Source: Extensimonas perlucida (GTDB taxonomy: Bacteria > Pseudomonadota > Gammaproteobacteria > Burkholderiales > Burkholderiaceae_C). Taken from it: a stretch of DNA of 64,000 bases. The stretch's first letter is position 1, and every line of letters begins with the position of its first letter. Of the stretch, positions 8,737 through 17,749 are shown piece after piece. The DNA lies in the NCBI RefSeq assembly GCF_007655255.1, contig NZ_VMYE01000004.1:62001-126000 (forward strand), in the 5' to 3' direction. Position numbers and translations under genes: made by a program. The notes beneath the pieces are model-generated. The model searched no databases, had not been told where the DNA came from, and saw nothing but the letters and a program-made list of their open reading frames with translations.

Positions 8737-9884
8737 AGCCTTTTCGCCACTTCTTCGAGCATCACCTCGGTGGCGCCGCCGCCGATGGCCTGGACACGGG
8801 CGTCGCGCACCATGCGCTCGATCGCGGCCTCGCGCATGTAGCCGAAGCCGCCGTGGAACTGCTGGCAGTCGTAGAGCACGTCATTCACGAGCTCGCCGCA
8901 CAAGGACTTGACCATGGAGACTTCCTTGATGCATTCACGCCCCTGCGCATCAAGCCAGGCCGCGTGGTAGACGAGCTGGCGCGCCGCGGCGACTTGCGAG
9001 GCGCGCATCGCCAGGCGCTGGCGAATCGCCTGCTTGTCCCACAGCGTGGCGCCGAAAGCCTTGCGCTGGCGCACGTAATCGAGCGTCAGCTCGATGCCGC
9101 GCGTGGCCTCGCCCACGGCCTGCGCGCCGAGCACGATGCGCTCGTTCTGGAAGTTGCGCATGATCTGGTAAAAGCCCTTGTTCTCCTGCCCCAGCAGGTT
9201 CGCGGCAGGGATGCGGCAGTTTTCGAACACGAGCTCGGCCGTGTCGCTGCAAAGCCAGCCGCTCTTGTTGAGCTTGCGCCCGACGCGAAAGCCCGGCGTG
9301 CCCTTTTCGACGATGAAGATCGAAATGCCGCGCGAGCCCTTGGCCGTGGTGTCGGTCTTGGCGCCGACGAAATACAGGTCGGCATGCACGCCGTTGGTGA
9401 TGAATATCTTGCTGCCGTTGAGCACCCAGTGGTCGCCATCGCGCACGGCGCGCGTGCGTATGCCGGCCACGTCAGAGCCGGCGTCAGGCTCGGTCACGGC
9501 CACGGCGCAGATCTTTTCGCCGCGCGTGACGCCCGGCAGGTGGCGCGCGAGCTGTTCGGGGTTTCCGTAGTTGGCCAGGTGCGGCGAGGCCATGTCGGTG
9601 TGCACGAGCACCGTGACGGCAAAGCCGCCGAAGGTCGAGCGCCCCAGCTCCTCGGCCAGGATCGCGCTATAGACGGTGTCGAGGGCGGAGCCGCCGTATT
9701 GCTCGGGGTAGCGTATGCCCAGGTAGCCGAGCTCGCCCATGGTGCGCAACACCTCGCGCGGCACCATGCCTGCATCTTCCCAGGGCAGGGCCTTGGGCAC
9801 GATTTCCTGCTCGACGAAGCGGCGCAGGTTGTCGCGGAACTGCCGATGCGGCTCGTCGAAATAAATCGGGTCGTTGTTCATCAT
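8733..9884 (-). CDS. acyl-CoA dehydrogenase of carboxylase set 1
   Basis: A 383-residue FAD-dependent acyl-CoA dehydrogenase: substrate-side motif VTEPDAGSDVAG, FAD-side motif RKAFGATLWDKQAI and the C-terminal QFHGGFGYM. It would introduce an alpha-beta double bond and pass electrons to ETF. It lies directly downstream of the biotin carboxylase gene (ATGA overlap) in a block that mirrors liu/atu clusters, so an isovaleryl-CoA- or citronellyl-CoA-like substrate is reasonable. The alternative start at 9881 differs by one codon. Confidence 0.88.
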   Translation of the reverse strand: MMNNDPIYFDEPHRQFRDNLRRFVEQEIVPKALPWEDAGMVPREVLRTMGELGYLGIRYPEQYGGSALDTVYSAILAEELGRSTFGGFAVTVLVHTDMASPHLANYGNPEQLARHLPGVTRGEKICAVAVTEPDAGSDVAGIRTRAVRDGDHWVLNGSKIFITNGVHADLYFVGAKTDTTAKGSRGISIFIVEKGTPGFRVGRKLNKSGWLCSDTAELVFENCRIPAANLLGQENKGFYQIMRNFQNERIVLGAQAVGEATRGIELTLDYVRQRKAFGATLWDKQAIRQRLAMRASQVAAARQLVYHAAWLDAQGRECIKEVSMVKSLCGELVNDVLYDCQQFHGGFGYMREAAIERMVRDARVQAIGGGATEVMLEEVAKRL

Positions 9885-11950
9885 GGGTTTTCCTCTGTTG
9901 TTTCCAATACCACCAGCACGTCGCCACCGCGCACGGCGTCGCCCGCGCGGCAGCGCAGCTCGGCGACACGTCCGGGCGCGGGCGCGCTCAGCGTGTGCAC
10001 CATTTTCATGGCTTCCATCTGCACCAGCACCTCGCCGGCCTGCACTTGCGCGCCGACCTGCACGGGCACCTGCGTGACCATGCCCGGCATGGGCGCGCGC
10101 AGGTGGCTGCCGCTGTGCTCTTGCTGCCCCGCAGCGCCATGCAGCGCGCGCTGCCAGCGATCGACGCAATGCCAGGCGCGCGTCGCGCCCTCTGCGGTGA
10201 GCCAGAGCTGCTCGCCTTGCTCCCCTTTTTGCTGCGTCACCACATAGCGCACGAACGCGTCATCGCTGCGCAGCTCGAGCGCATCGGGCGTCCAGCGCGC
10301 CTGCACGCGGTAGGTGGCACCGCCCTCTTTTTCTGCGCCTGCGCCCTCTTCGGACGATTTTTCAGTCGCGTCCGTCGGATCGAGCCGCACGCACCAATGC
10401 GCATCCTCGGGCCACACCTGGGCCTGCACCATCTGGCCTGCGGCGTCTTGCAGCAGCACGCGGGTGCCCGTGGGCTTGGCGGCAGTGGGCAGGCGCCAGG
10501 CGCCCAGCGTCTGCCACGGCGATGGGCTGGCCGCCGCCTGGCGCGCGAGCACGCCGTGCAGCGCCGCGGCAACGCGCATCAAATCGCCTTCGGGCTGCGG
10601 CACCCAGCCCTGCGGGAAAGCGTTTGCGATGTAGTTGGTCGAGAGCACCTGCGCAAAGTGCGGGTGGCGCACCAGGTCGGCGAGGAACTCCAGATTGCTG
10701 TGCACACCTTGCACCACGGTGCGCTCGAGTGCATGCACCAATCGGCGCGCAGCGCCCGTCCTGTCTGCGGCATGCGCTATTACTTTCGCTAGCATGGAGT
10801 CGTAAAACAGCGAAACCTCGCTGCCCGTGCGCACGCCGCTGTCCACGCGGATGCCGGGGCCGCGGGGCTCCTCGTAGCGGATCAGGCGGCCGATTTCGGG
10901 CGCGAAACCGGCGGCGGGGTTTTCGGCGCACACGCGCGCCTCGATCGCGCAGCCGTTTTGTGCAATGTCCGCTTGCGTGAATGCGAGCGCCTCGCCCGCG
11001 GCCACGCGCAGCTGCCATTCGACCAGGTCTATGCCCACGGTGAGCTCGGTCACGGGGTGCTCGACCTGCAGCCGCGTGTTCATTTCGAGGAAGAAGCTCT
11101 CGCCGCTGTGGCTGTCGTGGATGAACTCGATCGTGCCCGTGCTGTCGTAGCCTATGGCGCGGCCCATGGTCAGCGCGTGCTGCAGCAGCGCGTCGCGCAA
11201 TTCAGGTGCGAGGTGCGGCGCGGGGGCCTCCTCGATGACCTTCTGGTGGTTGCGCTGGATCGAGCATTCGCGCTCGAACAAATGCACCAAATGCCCGTGC
11301 TTGTCGCCGAGCAGCTGCACCTCGAGGTGGCGCGGCAGCGTGAGGTAGCGTTCGAGCAGCACGCGGTCGTCGCCGAACGCGGCTTGCGCCTCGCGCCGCA
11401 CGGTGGCGAGCGCCGGCGCGAACTCGGCCGGGCTGCGCACCACGCGCATGCCCTTGCCGCCGCCGCCCGCCGAGGCCTTGATGAGCACGGGGTAGCCTAT
11501 GGCCGCAGCCGCTTCGACCAGCGTGGCCTCGTCCTGCGCGTCGCCGTGGTAGCCCGGCACCACGGGCACGCCGGCTTCGAGTGCGATGCGCTTGGACTCG
11601 ATCTTGGAGCCCATGCGCCGGATCGCTTCGCGCGAAGGCCCGACGAAGGTGATGCCCGCGGCTTCACAAGCCTCGATCAGCGCGAGACTTTCGGAGAGAA
11701 AACCGTAGCCAGGGTGGATGGCCTGCGCCCCACTCGCGCGCGCCGCGGCGACGATGGCTGCAGCGTCGAGGTAGCTGCGCGCGGCCTCGGGCGGGCCTAT
11801 GCGCACGGCCGTGTCGCAGGCGTGCACGTGCAGCGCGTCGCGGTCGGCGTCGGAATACACCGCCACCGTACGCAGCCCCATGCGCCGCGCAGTGCGCGCG
11901 ATGCGGCAAGCGATTTCACCGCGGTTGGCGATCAACAAGGTATCAAACAA
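9881..11950 (-). CDS. acyl-CoA carboxylase biotin-containing alpha subunit, LiuD-like (set 1)
   Basis: A 689-residue fusion of biotin carboxylase (LLIANRGEIACRI at the N-terminus; ATP-grasp glycine loop SAGGGGKGM near residue 165; FLEMNTRLQVEHPVTE) and a C-terminal biotinyl domain with MEAMKM near residue 650. It resembles 3-methylcrotonyl-CoA carboxylase alpha subunits; geranyl-CoA carboxylase is the alternative. It carboxylates biotin for the beta subunit encoded at 12902. A TTG start at 11950 after GGGAG is preferred: it puts the conserved LFDTLLIANRG at the very N-terminus. The in-frame ATG at 12043 would add an unconserved tail. The region upstream carries a duplicated start segment, listed separately. 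Confidence 0.88.
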   Translation of the reverse strand: MFDTLLIANRGEIACRIARTARRMGLRTVAVYSDADRDALHVHACDTAVRIGPPEAARSYLDAAAIVAAARASGAQAIHPGYGFLSESLALIEACEAAGITFVGPSREAIRRMGSKIESKRIALEAGVPVVPGYHGDAQDEATLVEAAAAIGYPVLIKASAGGGGKGMRVVRSPAEFAPALATVRREAQAAFGDDRVLLERYLTLPRHLEVQLLGDKHGHLVHLFERECSIQRNHQKVIEEAPAPHLAPELRDALLQHALTMGRAIGYDSTGTIEFIHDSHSGESFFLEMNTRLQVEHPVTELTVGIDLVEWQLRVAAGEALAFTQADIAQNGCAIEARVCAENPAAGFAPEIGRLIRYEEPRGPGIRVDSGVRTGSEVSLFYDSMLAKVIAHAADRTGAARRLVHALERTVVQGVHSNLEFLADLVRHPHFAQVLSTNYIANAFPQGWVPQPEGDLMRVAAALHGVLARQAAASPSPWQTLGAWRLPTAAKPTGTRVLLQDAAGQMVQAQVWPEDAHWCVRLDPTDATEKSSEEGAGAEKEGGATYRVQARWTPDALELRSDDAFVRYVVTQQKGEQGEQLWLTAEGATRAWHCVDRWQRALHGAAGQQEHSGSHLRAPMPGMVTQVPVQVGAQVQAGEVLVQMEAMKMVHTLSAPAPGRVAELRCRAGDAVRGGDVLVVLETTEENP

Positions 11951-12065
11951 GGTGAGCTCCCGCGGTGCATTCGCCTGCCCCACGCGCCATGCGCGCCAGG
12001 CAATCTGGCTGCACTGCTGCGCCGGCCAAGGCCGGCTGGTCACCGCGGTTGGCGATCAACAAGGT
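11916..12065. repeat. 26-bp direct repeat flanking the start of the biotin carboxylase gene
   Basis: An identical 26-bp segment occurs at 11916-11941 and 12040-12065, 124 bp apart. On the minus strand both copies encode the biotin-carboxylase start LLIANRG. The inner copy belongs to the functional gene. The outer copy sits just after the crotonase stop with its own ATG. The intervening ~98 bp is unlike either neighbour. This looks like a partial duplication or insertion at the junction of two genes. Confidence 0.85.
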
Positions 12066-12074
12066 GCCGAACAT
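11943..12074 (-). pseudogene. vestigial duplicate of the biotin carboxylase start (43-codon ORF)
   Basis: Two bases after the crotonase stop, an ATG at 12074 opens a frame reading MFGTLLIANRGD, the expected N-terminus of an acyl-CoA carboxylase alpha subunit. It then diverges and stops at 11943, overlapping the TTG start of the intact gene by 8 nt in another frame. It is probably the original start, cut off by a rearrangement. Termination next to the TTG could still feed ribosomes to the downstream start. Confidence 0.6.
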
Positions 12075-12076
12075 GC

Positions 12077-12874
12077 TCAGCCCCTGCGCCAGAACGGCGC
12101 GCGTTTGGCAAAGAATGCCGTGATGCCTTCGCGGCCTTCGTCGGTTTCCCAGGCGTCGGCGAGCTTGTCGGCGGTGTAAATCATGTTGGTGTCGAGGTCG
12201 TGCGCATCAACGTAGGCGATGAGCTTTTTGGTCGCGGCGACGGCGCCAGGCGCGCATTGCAGCAGGTCGGCGATTTCGCGCTCGACAGCAGCGTCGAGCT
12301 CGTCTGCGCTCACCACGTCGGAGAGCAGGCCCAGGCTGCGCGCCTCGGCCCCGCTCATGCGCCGCGCCGTGAGGAAGGTGCGGCGCGCGTTCGCCTCGCC
12401 CATGCGCGCGACCACGTAGGGGGCGATGTTCGCGGGCAGCAGGCCCAGGCGCGTTTCGCTCAAGGAATAAATCCCCGTATCGACGCCGATGGCGATGTCG
12501 CACACCGAGATCATGCCCACGCCGCCGCCATACGCGGGGCCGTTGATGCGCCCGATCAGCGGCAGCGGCAGCTCGTTCAGGGCGCGCAGCATGCGCGCGA
12601 GGTCGCCGCTTTCGCTGACGCGCTGGGCGCGCGTTTTTTTCGTGTTTTCCTGCATCCAGCCGAGGTCGCCGCCGGCGCAGAAGGTTTTGCCTGCGCCTGT
12701 GAGCACCACGGCGCGCAGTCCGTCAGCGCGGCCCAGCCATTCGGCGGCGCTGCGCAATTCGTGGATCAGCGTGGCGTTGAGCGCGTTGTGCGTGTCGGGG
12801 CGGTTCAGCGTGAGGCGGGCGATGCCGCGCGCGTCAATGTCGAGCAGCAGGGTTTCGAAATGCGGAATGCTCAT
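12077..12874 (-). CDS. methylglutaconyl-CoA-hydratase-like crotonase (LiuC-like, set 1)
   Basis: A 265-residue crotonase-fold protein. The oxyanion-hole segments are KTFCAGGDLGWM and NGPAYGGGVGM. The second catalytic glutamate is kept (SLSETRLGLLPA) and the first is replaced by Gly (GGGVGMISVCD), a pattern I recall in LiuC and AtuE proteins. It would hydrate 3-methylglutaconyl-CoA or a longer glutaconyl-CoA made by the carboxylase. It sits between the alpha- and beta-subunit genes, as in liu clusters. Confidence 0.85.
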   Translation of the reverse strand: MSIPHFETLLLDIDARGIARLTLNRPDTHNALNATLIHELRSAAEWLGRADGLRAVVLTGAGKTFCAGGDLGWMQENTKKTRAQRVSESGDLARMLRALNELPLPLIGRINGPAYGGGVGMISVCDIAIGVDTGIYSLSETRLGLLPANIAPYVVARMGEANARRTFLTARRMSGAEARSLGLLSDVVSADELDAAVEREIADLLQCAPGAVAATKKLIAYVDAHDLDTNMIYTADKLADAWETDEGREGITAFFAKRAPFWRRG

Positions 12875-12901
12875 GGATCGGACTTTCTTTTCTGTTTTTG
12901 C

Positions 12902-14506
12902 TTACATGCGGTACACGGGCGTGGCCGTCTGCGGCACGCTGCGGCGCACCGCGAGCGCGAGCGCCAGGCCCAGCACGTCGCGCGAGGCCGAGGGCTGGAT
13001 GAGCCCGTCGTCCCACAGGCGCGAGGTGGCGTAGTACGGGTCGCTCTGGCGCGCGTATTGCTCGCGCACCTGGCGCTCGACTTCGGCCACATGCGCCTCG
13101 TCGGCCGGGCCGCGCAGGTTGGAGCGTGCGAGTTCGGTCATGACGTTGCTCGCGATGTCTGCGCTCATGGTGGCCACGCGCGCACTCGGCCAAGCAAACA
13201 AAAATTCGGGCTCGAAGCCGCGCCCGCACATGCCGTAGTTGCCCGCGCCGTACGAACCGCCCACGACCAGCGAAAGCTTGGGCACGCGCGCGCACGACTG
13301 CGCATAGACCATGTTTGCGCTGTGTTTGGCGATGCCGGCGCGCTCGGCTTCGGTGCCGACCATGAAGCCCGCGATGTTGTGCAAAAAAAGCAGCGGCACG
13401 CCGCGCTGGTTGGCCAATTCGATGAAGTGCGCGCCCTTGAGCGCGGCCTCGGCGACGAGCGCGCCATTGTTCGCGAGCACGGCCACGGGCTGGCCGTGCA
13501 GCGCGCCGAAACCCGTGACCAGCGTCTCGCCCCACTGCGGCTTGAATTCGTGGAACTCGCTGCCGTCGAGCAGGCGCGCGATGATCTCGCGTGCATCGTA
13601 GGGCTGCTTGGGGTCGGCGGGCACGATGCCGTCGAGCTCGGCCGGGTCGTAGCGCGGCGGGCGCGGTGGCAGCGGCGGCATGAGCGACAACGCGCCCGGC
13701 TCGGGCGGCAGCTTGTCCACCACCTGGCGCAGCAGCGCGAGCGCCTGCGCCTCGTCCTCGGCGAGGTAGTCATTCACGCCCGAGACGCGCGTGTGCATCT
13801 CGGCGCCGCCCAGGGTTTCGCCATCGACCGTCTCGTTGATCGCGATCTTCACGATCGAGGGGCCGCCCAGGTGGATGCGCGCGTTGCCGCGCACCATGAT
13901 CACTTCGTCGGAGAGCGCCGGAATGTACGCGCCGCCCGCCGTGCAGCCGCCGAACACGGCGGAAAGCTGCGGGATGCCGTCCTGCGACATGCGGCACTGC
14001 TGGAAGAAGTTGTTGCCAAAGTGGTCGCGGTCGGGGAAGACGCGGTCCTGCTCGGGCAGGAAAGCGCCGCCGCAATCGACGAGGTACAGACAGGGCAGGC
14101 GCAGACGCCAGGCGACTTCCTGCGCGCGCCGGTGTTTTTTCACGGTTTCGTGGAAGAACGAGCCGCCCTTCACGGTCGCGTCGTTGGCGATGAACATGCA
14201 GGGCCGTCCGGCCACGATGCCGACGCCGGTGACGATGCCCGCGCCCGGCACCTCGTTGCCGTACTGCCCCCAGGCCGCGAGCGGCGAAAGCTCCAGAAAA
14301 GGCGTGCCGTCATCGACGATGAAATCGATACGCTCGCGCACCAGCCACTTGCCGCGCGCGCGGTGGCGCCCGATGTGCGCGTCGCGCCCGCCCGTCGCGG
14401 CTTCGCGCAAGCGCTCTTGCAAAAGGGCAATTTCTTCGCGGTGAAAGCGCAGATTCTCGGCGAAGCCTGCGCCGCGCACGTCGATGTGCGATTCAAGCAC
14501 GGCCAT
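12902..14506 (-). CDS. acyl-CoA carboxylase carboxyltransferase beta subunit, LiuB-like (set 1)
   Basis: A 534-residue carboxyltransferase of the methylcrotonyl/geranyl/propionyl-CoA carboxylase family. It has the N-domain biotin-side GGCTAGGAYIPALSD, the DATVKGG segment, and the C-domain motifs NIAGFMVG and GGSYGAGNYGMCGR. It transfers CO2 from biotin to a beta-methyl-enoyl-CoA. Pairing with the alpha subunit at 9881 is inferred from operon position. MCC versus GCC specificity is not settled by reading alone. The ATG at 14506 follows AGGTGGTGACC. Confidence 0.88.
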   Translation of the reverse strand: MAVLESHIDVRGAGFAENLRFHREEIALLQERLREAATGGRDAHIGRHRARGKWLVRERIDFIVDDGTPFLELSPLAAWGQYGNEVPGAGIVTGVGIVAGRPCMFIANDATVKGGSFFHETVKKHRRAQEVAWRLRLPCLYLVDCGGAFLPEQDRVFPDRDHFGNNFFQQCRMSQDGIPQLSAVFGGCTAGGAYIPALSDEVIMVRGNARIHLGGPSIVKIAINETVDGETLGGAEMHTRVSGVNDYLAEDEAQALALLRQVVDKLPPEPGALSLMPPLPPRPPRYDPAELDGIVPADPKQPYDAREIIARLLDGSEFHEFKPQWGETLVTGFGALHGQPVAVLANNGALVAEAALKGAHFIELANQRGVPLLFLHNIAGFMVGTEAERAGIAKHSANMVYAQSCARVPKLSLVVGGSYGAGNYGMCGRGFEPEFLFAWPSARVATMSADIASNVMTELARSNLRGPADEAHVAEVERQVREQYARQSDPYYATSRLWDDGLIQPSASRDVLGLALALAVRRSVPQTATPVYRM

Positions 14507-14599
14507 GGTCACCACCTTTCGGGCTGCATGCCCGGCGCTGCGATGCACGCTGCCGGGCGCCGGCATTTGCTATATTTTTCATTGCAAAAACAGATGCAT

Positions 14600-14645
14600 A
14601 AAATTGGCCTCTTGCGCTTGATAAAAAAGCGCTAGCAGCTTCTCA
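14600..14645. repeat. interspersed Comamonadaceae-type repeat, copy A
   Basis: Within the 161-bp gap between the carboxyltransferase and HMG-CoA-lyase genes, the reverse strand reads GAAGCTGCTAGCGCTT, an A/T-rich spacer, then AAGCGCAAGAGGCC. Paired GCGCTT/AAGCGC arms around a 6-9 bp spacer are shared with copies at 45068, 49606, 57820 and 59961. The function is unknown; it may fold as a short hairpin in the operon mRNA. Confidence 0.65.
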
Positions 14646-14667
14646 TTTGAGAGTAAAAACCTTGGAA

Positions 14668-15633
14668 TCAATGCGTTGCGGCTGCACGGAACTCCTTGAG
14701 CGAGCCGCTGTGCATGATGTGCCCGGAGAGCGGACGGCCGATGATGCGCTCGGCCAGGCGCGCGGCTTCGATCAGCGCCTCGAGGTCTATGCCGGTTTCT
14801 ATGCCCATTTCCTCGCACATGAACACCATGTCTTCGGTGCAGATGTTGCCCGCCGCGCCGCCGTGCTTGTGCCCCGCGAACGGGCAGCCACCCAGGCCTG
14901 CGACCGAGCTGTCGAACAGGCGCACGCCCATCTGCAGCGCCGCGTAAACATTGGCGCCGCCCGCACCGCGCGTGTCGTGCAGGTGCAGGCCGATGGCGGC
15001 ATCGGGCACGAGCTCACGCACCGCACCGATGCGGCGCTTGATCTCTTCGGGGTTGCCCCAGCCCATGGTGTCGGCCAGGTAGATCGCAGGCAGCGGCACG
15101 CCGCGGTCGGCGCAGGCGTCGATGAGCCAACGGATGTGCTCGGTCACGGCCGACACGGGCACCGGGCCGCCGAGGTTGCAGCCGAAGGCCGTGATCACGT
15201 AGGCCTTTTCGACCGGAATCCCCAGCGCGATGTAGCGGTCCAGCCAGCCGAGCTGGCGCTCGCGCCCCTCGGCCACGCTGCAGTTGTTGTTGCGCTGCGA
15301 AAACGGCTCGGTGGTGTAGAACATCAGCTTGCCGTCGAGGTCCACCTGTTCGCAGGCGCGTGCGCGCTCGAAGCCATTGTCGTTGAGCCACAGCGCCGTG
15401 TAGCGCGTGCCGGGGCGCTTGGTGATCGCGGCGAACAACTCGGGCGCGTCGGCCATCTGCGGCACCGCGCGCGGGCTCACGAACGAAGCCACCTGGATCT
15501 GCTTGAGACCCGCCGCCGACAAGGCGTTGATCAGCGCCGCGCGGTCGGACAGTGGAAAGGTTTGCTTTTCCATTTGAAAACCCTCGCGCGGGCCTTCTTC
15601 GTGGAACTCTACGGAACGGGGCAAGTCGCTCAT
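14668..15633 (-). CDS. HMG-CoA-lyase-like enzyme (set 1)
   Basis: A 321-residue TIM-barrel lyase of the HMG-CoA lyase family: signature GLGGCPFAGHKHGGAAGN with the catalytic Cys, metal-binding GLHLHDT, and the N-terminal catalytic loop PREGFQ at residues 15-20. Classical HMG-CoA lyases have PRDGLQ there, so the catalytic Asp is Glu. It would cleave a 3-hydroxy-3-methylglutaryl-CoA, or a longer-chain homologue, into acetyl-CoA and an acetoacetate-like acid. This completes the carboxylation route after the hydratase at 12077. The ATG follows GAAGGAGACGACC. Confidence 0.85.
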   Translation of the reverse strand: MSDLPRSVEFHEEGPREGFQMEKQTFPLSDRAALINALSAAGLKQIQVASFVSPRAVPQMADAPELFAAITKRPGTRYTALWLNDNGFERARACEQVDLDGKLMFYTTEPFSQRNNNCSVAEGRERQLGWLDRYIALGIPVEKAYVITAFGCNLGGPVPVSAVTEHIRWLIDACADRGVPLPAIYLADTMGWGNPEEIKRRIGAVRELVPDAAIGLHLHDTRGAGGANVYAALQMGVRLFDSSVAGLGGCPFAGHKHGGAAGNICTEDMVFMCEEMGIETGIDLEALIEAARLAERIIGRPLSGHIMHSGSLKEFRAAATH

Positions 15634-15662
15634 GGTCGTCTCCTTCGGTGATTTTTTCAGCT

Positions 15663-17669
15663 TCAGACCGGGCTGACCTCGGCCAGCACCTGGTGGCGCT
15701 CGACCATGTCGCCCACCTGGCAACGCAGGCTGCTCACGTTGCCGTTGAAAGGCGCCGTGACGTGCAGCTCCATCTTCATCGATTCGAGCACGACCACGGT
15801 CTGCCCAGTGACGACGGCGTCGCCGGCCTGCGCCTTCACGGCCACGACCTTGCCCATCATGGGCGCGAGCAATTGCCCGCCGGCTGCGGCGTCGCTCGCC
15901 ACGCCGCCGAGGTAGGACGTGGCCGAGAGCACCGCCGTGCCCAGCGCGCTCGCGAGCTCGATCTGCTCAGAGGCGCTGCAGATCGTAAGCTCCAGCGCAT
16001 GCTCCTTGCACAGCAAAAGATAGCGGCCCGCGCCGATCTGGCGCTGGGTGGCCTCGATTTCTTCCTCGGCGATGCGCAGCCGGTAACTGCCCTGCGCAGA
16101 GAGGCCCGAAAAGCGCACGGGCCACTCGTTCGCGCCCTGCTTGAGCAGCAGCGCCGGCTGCGGCGCGGGCACCAAGGCACCCGTGTTCACGCGCCAGCCC
16201 GTAAGCTCGCCCAGCGTCCAGCAACCAAGCTCGGGCGTTTGCGCGCGCCATTGCGCAAGCCAATACAGCGCCGCAGCCGCGAGATGTTCGATGGGCACGA
16301 CTCCCGTAGCGGCGGCGCCCGCTGCAGCCCCAGCGGGCGCGTAGCGCTCGTCGATCAGGCGCGTGTGAAAGCTCGCGTCGCGCGTCTGCGGCCATTCGAG
16401 CAGCTCTTGCAAAAATTGCAGGTTCGTCGGCAGGCCGATCACCGTGCTCCCACGCAGGCCGGCGAGCAAAGCGCGGCGCGCGGCGTCGCGGTCGGGGCCG
16501 TGCGCGATCAGCTTGGCGATCATCGAGTCGTAGTGCGGCGAGATCTCATCGCCGCTTTCCACGCCCGACTCGATGCGCACCCCGGCGCGCGAAAAATCCA
16601 CGAGCTGCAAACGCCCCGTGGCCGGCAAAAAGCCAGCCGCCGGGTCTTCGGCACACAGCCGTGCCTCGAACGCATGGCCCGTGCAGCGCACCTCGGCCTG
16701 GCTGAGCGGCAAGGCGCCGCTGTCGGCGATCTGCAGCTGCAGCGCGACCAGATCGAGCCCCGTGACTTCTTCGGTCACCGGGTGTTCGACCTGCAGACGC
16801 GGATTCACTTCAAGGAAGAAATATTCGTCACCCGCGACGACGAACTCCACCGTGCCCAGGCCGCGGTATTCGACGCTCGCGGCCAGTTTGACCGCGTCGG
16901 CCAGGATCGCCTGGCGCAGCGGCTCGGGCAAACCGGCCGAGGGCGCCTCCTCGATGACCTTCTGGTGGCGGCGCTGCAGCGTGCACTCGCGCTCGAACAA
17001 ATGGATCGCCTGGCCCTGGCCGTCGCCAGCAACCTGCACCTCGATGTGGCGCACGCGCGGCAGGTAGCGCTCGACGATCAGCTCGCCATTGCCGAAAGCC
17101 TTTTCGGCCTCGCGCATCGCGCTCTCGATGCGGCCTTCGAGGCCGTCCAGCGTTTCGACCACGGCCATGCCGCGGCCACCGCCCCCGGCCACGGCCTTGA
17201 GCAGCACGGGCAGCGGCATGCTTTGCACCAGGCGCAACACCTCGGCCGGGTCTTTCATGCCGCCGGGGCTGCCGGGAATCACCGGCACGCCGGCGCGCTG
17301 CGCCTCGATCTTGGCACTGGCTTTGCCGCCTATGCGCTCCATGGTTTCGGCGCGCGGGCCTATGAAGGTCAGCCCCGCGGCGTCGAGCGCGCGCACAAAG
17401 TCGGCGTTTTCGGACAAAAAGCCGTAGCCCGGGTGCACCGCGTCGGCGCCGACGCGGCGCGCGGCCGCCACGATCGCGTCTATGCGCAGATAACTCTCGG
17501 CGGGCGCAGCGCCGCCGATCTCGACCGACTCACCGATCTCGCGCACGTGGCGCGCAAAACGCTCTGCGCTCGAATGCACGGTGGCCACTTCGAGGCCCAG
17601 CTTGCGGCAGGTGCGCGCGATGCGGCACGCGATTTCGCCGCGGTTGGCAATGAGGACTTTTTTGATCAT
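15663..17669 (-). CDS. acyl-CoA carboxylase biotin-containing alpha subunit (set 2)
   Basis: A 668-residue biotin carboxylase plus biotinyl protein: KKVLIANRGEIACRI, ATP-grasp loop VAGGGGRGM, FLEVNPRLQVEHPVTEE, and the biotinylation site ESMKME near residue 630. It is clearly a paralogue of the alpha subunit at 9881 but diverges strongly in the middle and in the lid region (IPGSPGGMKD instead of VPGYHGDAQD), so it probably serves a different acyl-CoA. The partner beta subunit is encoded at 17750. The start ATG at 17669 has only a weak ribosome site. Confidence 0.87.
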   Translation of the reverse strand: MIKKVLIANRGEIACRIARTCRKLGLEVATVHSSAERFARHVREIGESVEIGGAAPAESYLRIDAIVAAARRVGADAVHPGYGFLSENADFVRALDAAGLTFIGPRAETMERIGGKASAKIEAQRAGVPVIPGSPGGMKDPAEVLRLVQSMPLPVLLKAVAGGGGRGMAVVETLDGLEGRIESAMREAEKAFGNGELIVERYLPRVRHIEVQVAGDGQGQAIHLFERECTLQRRHQKVIEEAPSAGLPEPLRQAILADAVKLAASVEYRGLGTVEFVVAGDEYFFLEVNPRLQVEHPVTEEVTGLDLVALQLQIADSGALPLSQAEVRCTGHAFEARLCAEDPAAGFLPATGRLQLVDFSRAGVRIESGVESGDEISPHYDSMIAKLIAHGPDRDAARRALLAGLRGSTVIGLPTNLQFLQELLEWPQTRDASFHTRLIDERYAPAGAAAGAAATGVVPIEHLAAAALYWLAQWRAQTPELGCWTLGELTGWRVNTGALVPAPQPALLLKQGANEWPVRFSGLSAQGSYRLRIAEEEIEATQRQIGAGRYLLLCKEHALELTICSASEQIELASALGTAVLSATSYLGGVASDAAAGGQLLAPMMGKVVAVKAQAGDAVVTGQTVVVLESMKMELHVTAPFNGNVSSLRCQVGDMVERHQVLAEVSPV

Positions 17670-17749
17670 CTCGTGAAACTCTGTGGATCGAAGAGAACCG
17701 ACGCTGCGGCATGCATTTCCGATGCGTCGGCGCTGCCCGTAAGCAAAAC

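Noticed and set aside
10958-14635. A 1225-codon open frame on the plus strand opposite the carboxylase genes
   Set aside because: It is antisense to well-conserved genes; its composition is the His/Ala/Arg-rich pattern expected from the reverse of GC-rich codons, and it has no recognisable domain. The same holds for other long antisense frames at 7168-8841, 15552-17906, 17711-19456 and 36189-38159.
9881-15633. Firm naming of set 1 as the leucine liu operon
   Set aside because: Gene content fits, but the dehydrogenase is not clearly an isovaleryl-CoA dehydrogenase and the lyase has a changed catalytic loop, so only LiuB/C/D-like labels are supported.
17699-17731. Hairpin CGACGC/GCGTCG between the set 2 carboxylase genes
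   Set aside because: The loop is long and there is no T-run; it is likely to occur by chance at this GC content.
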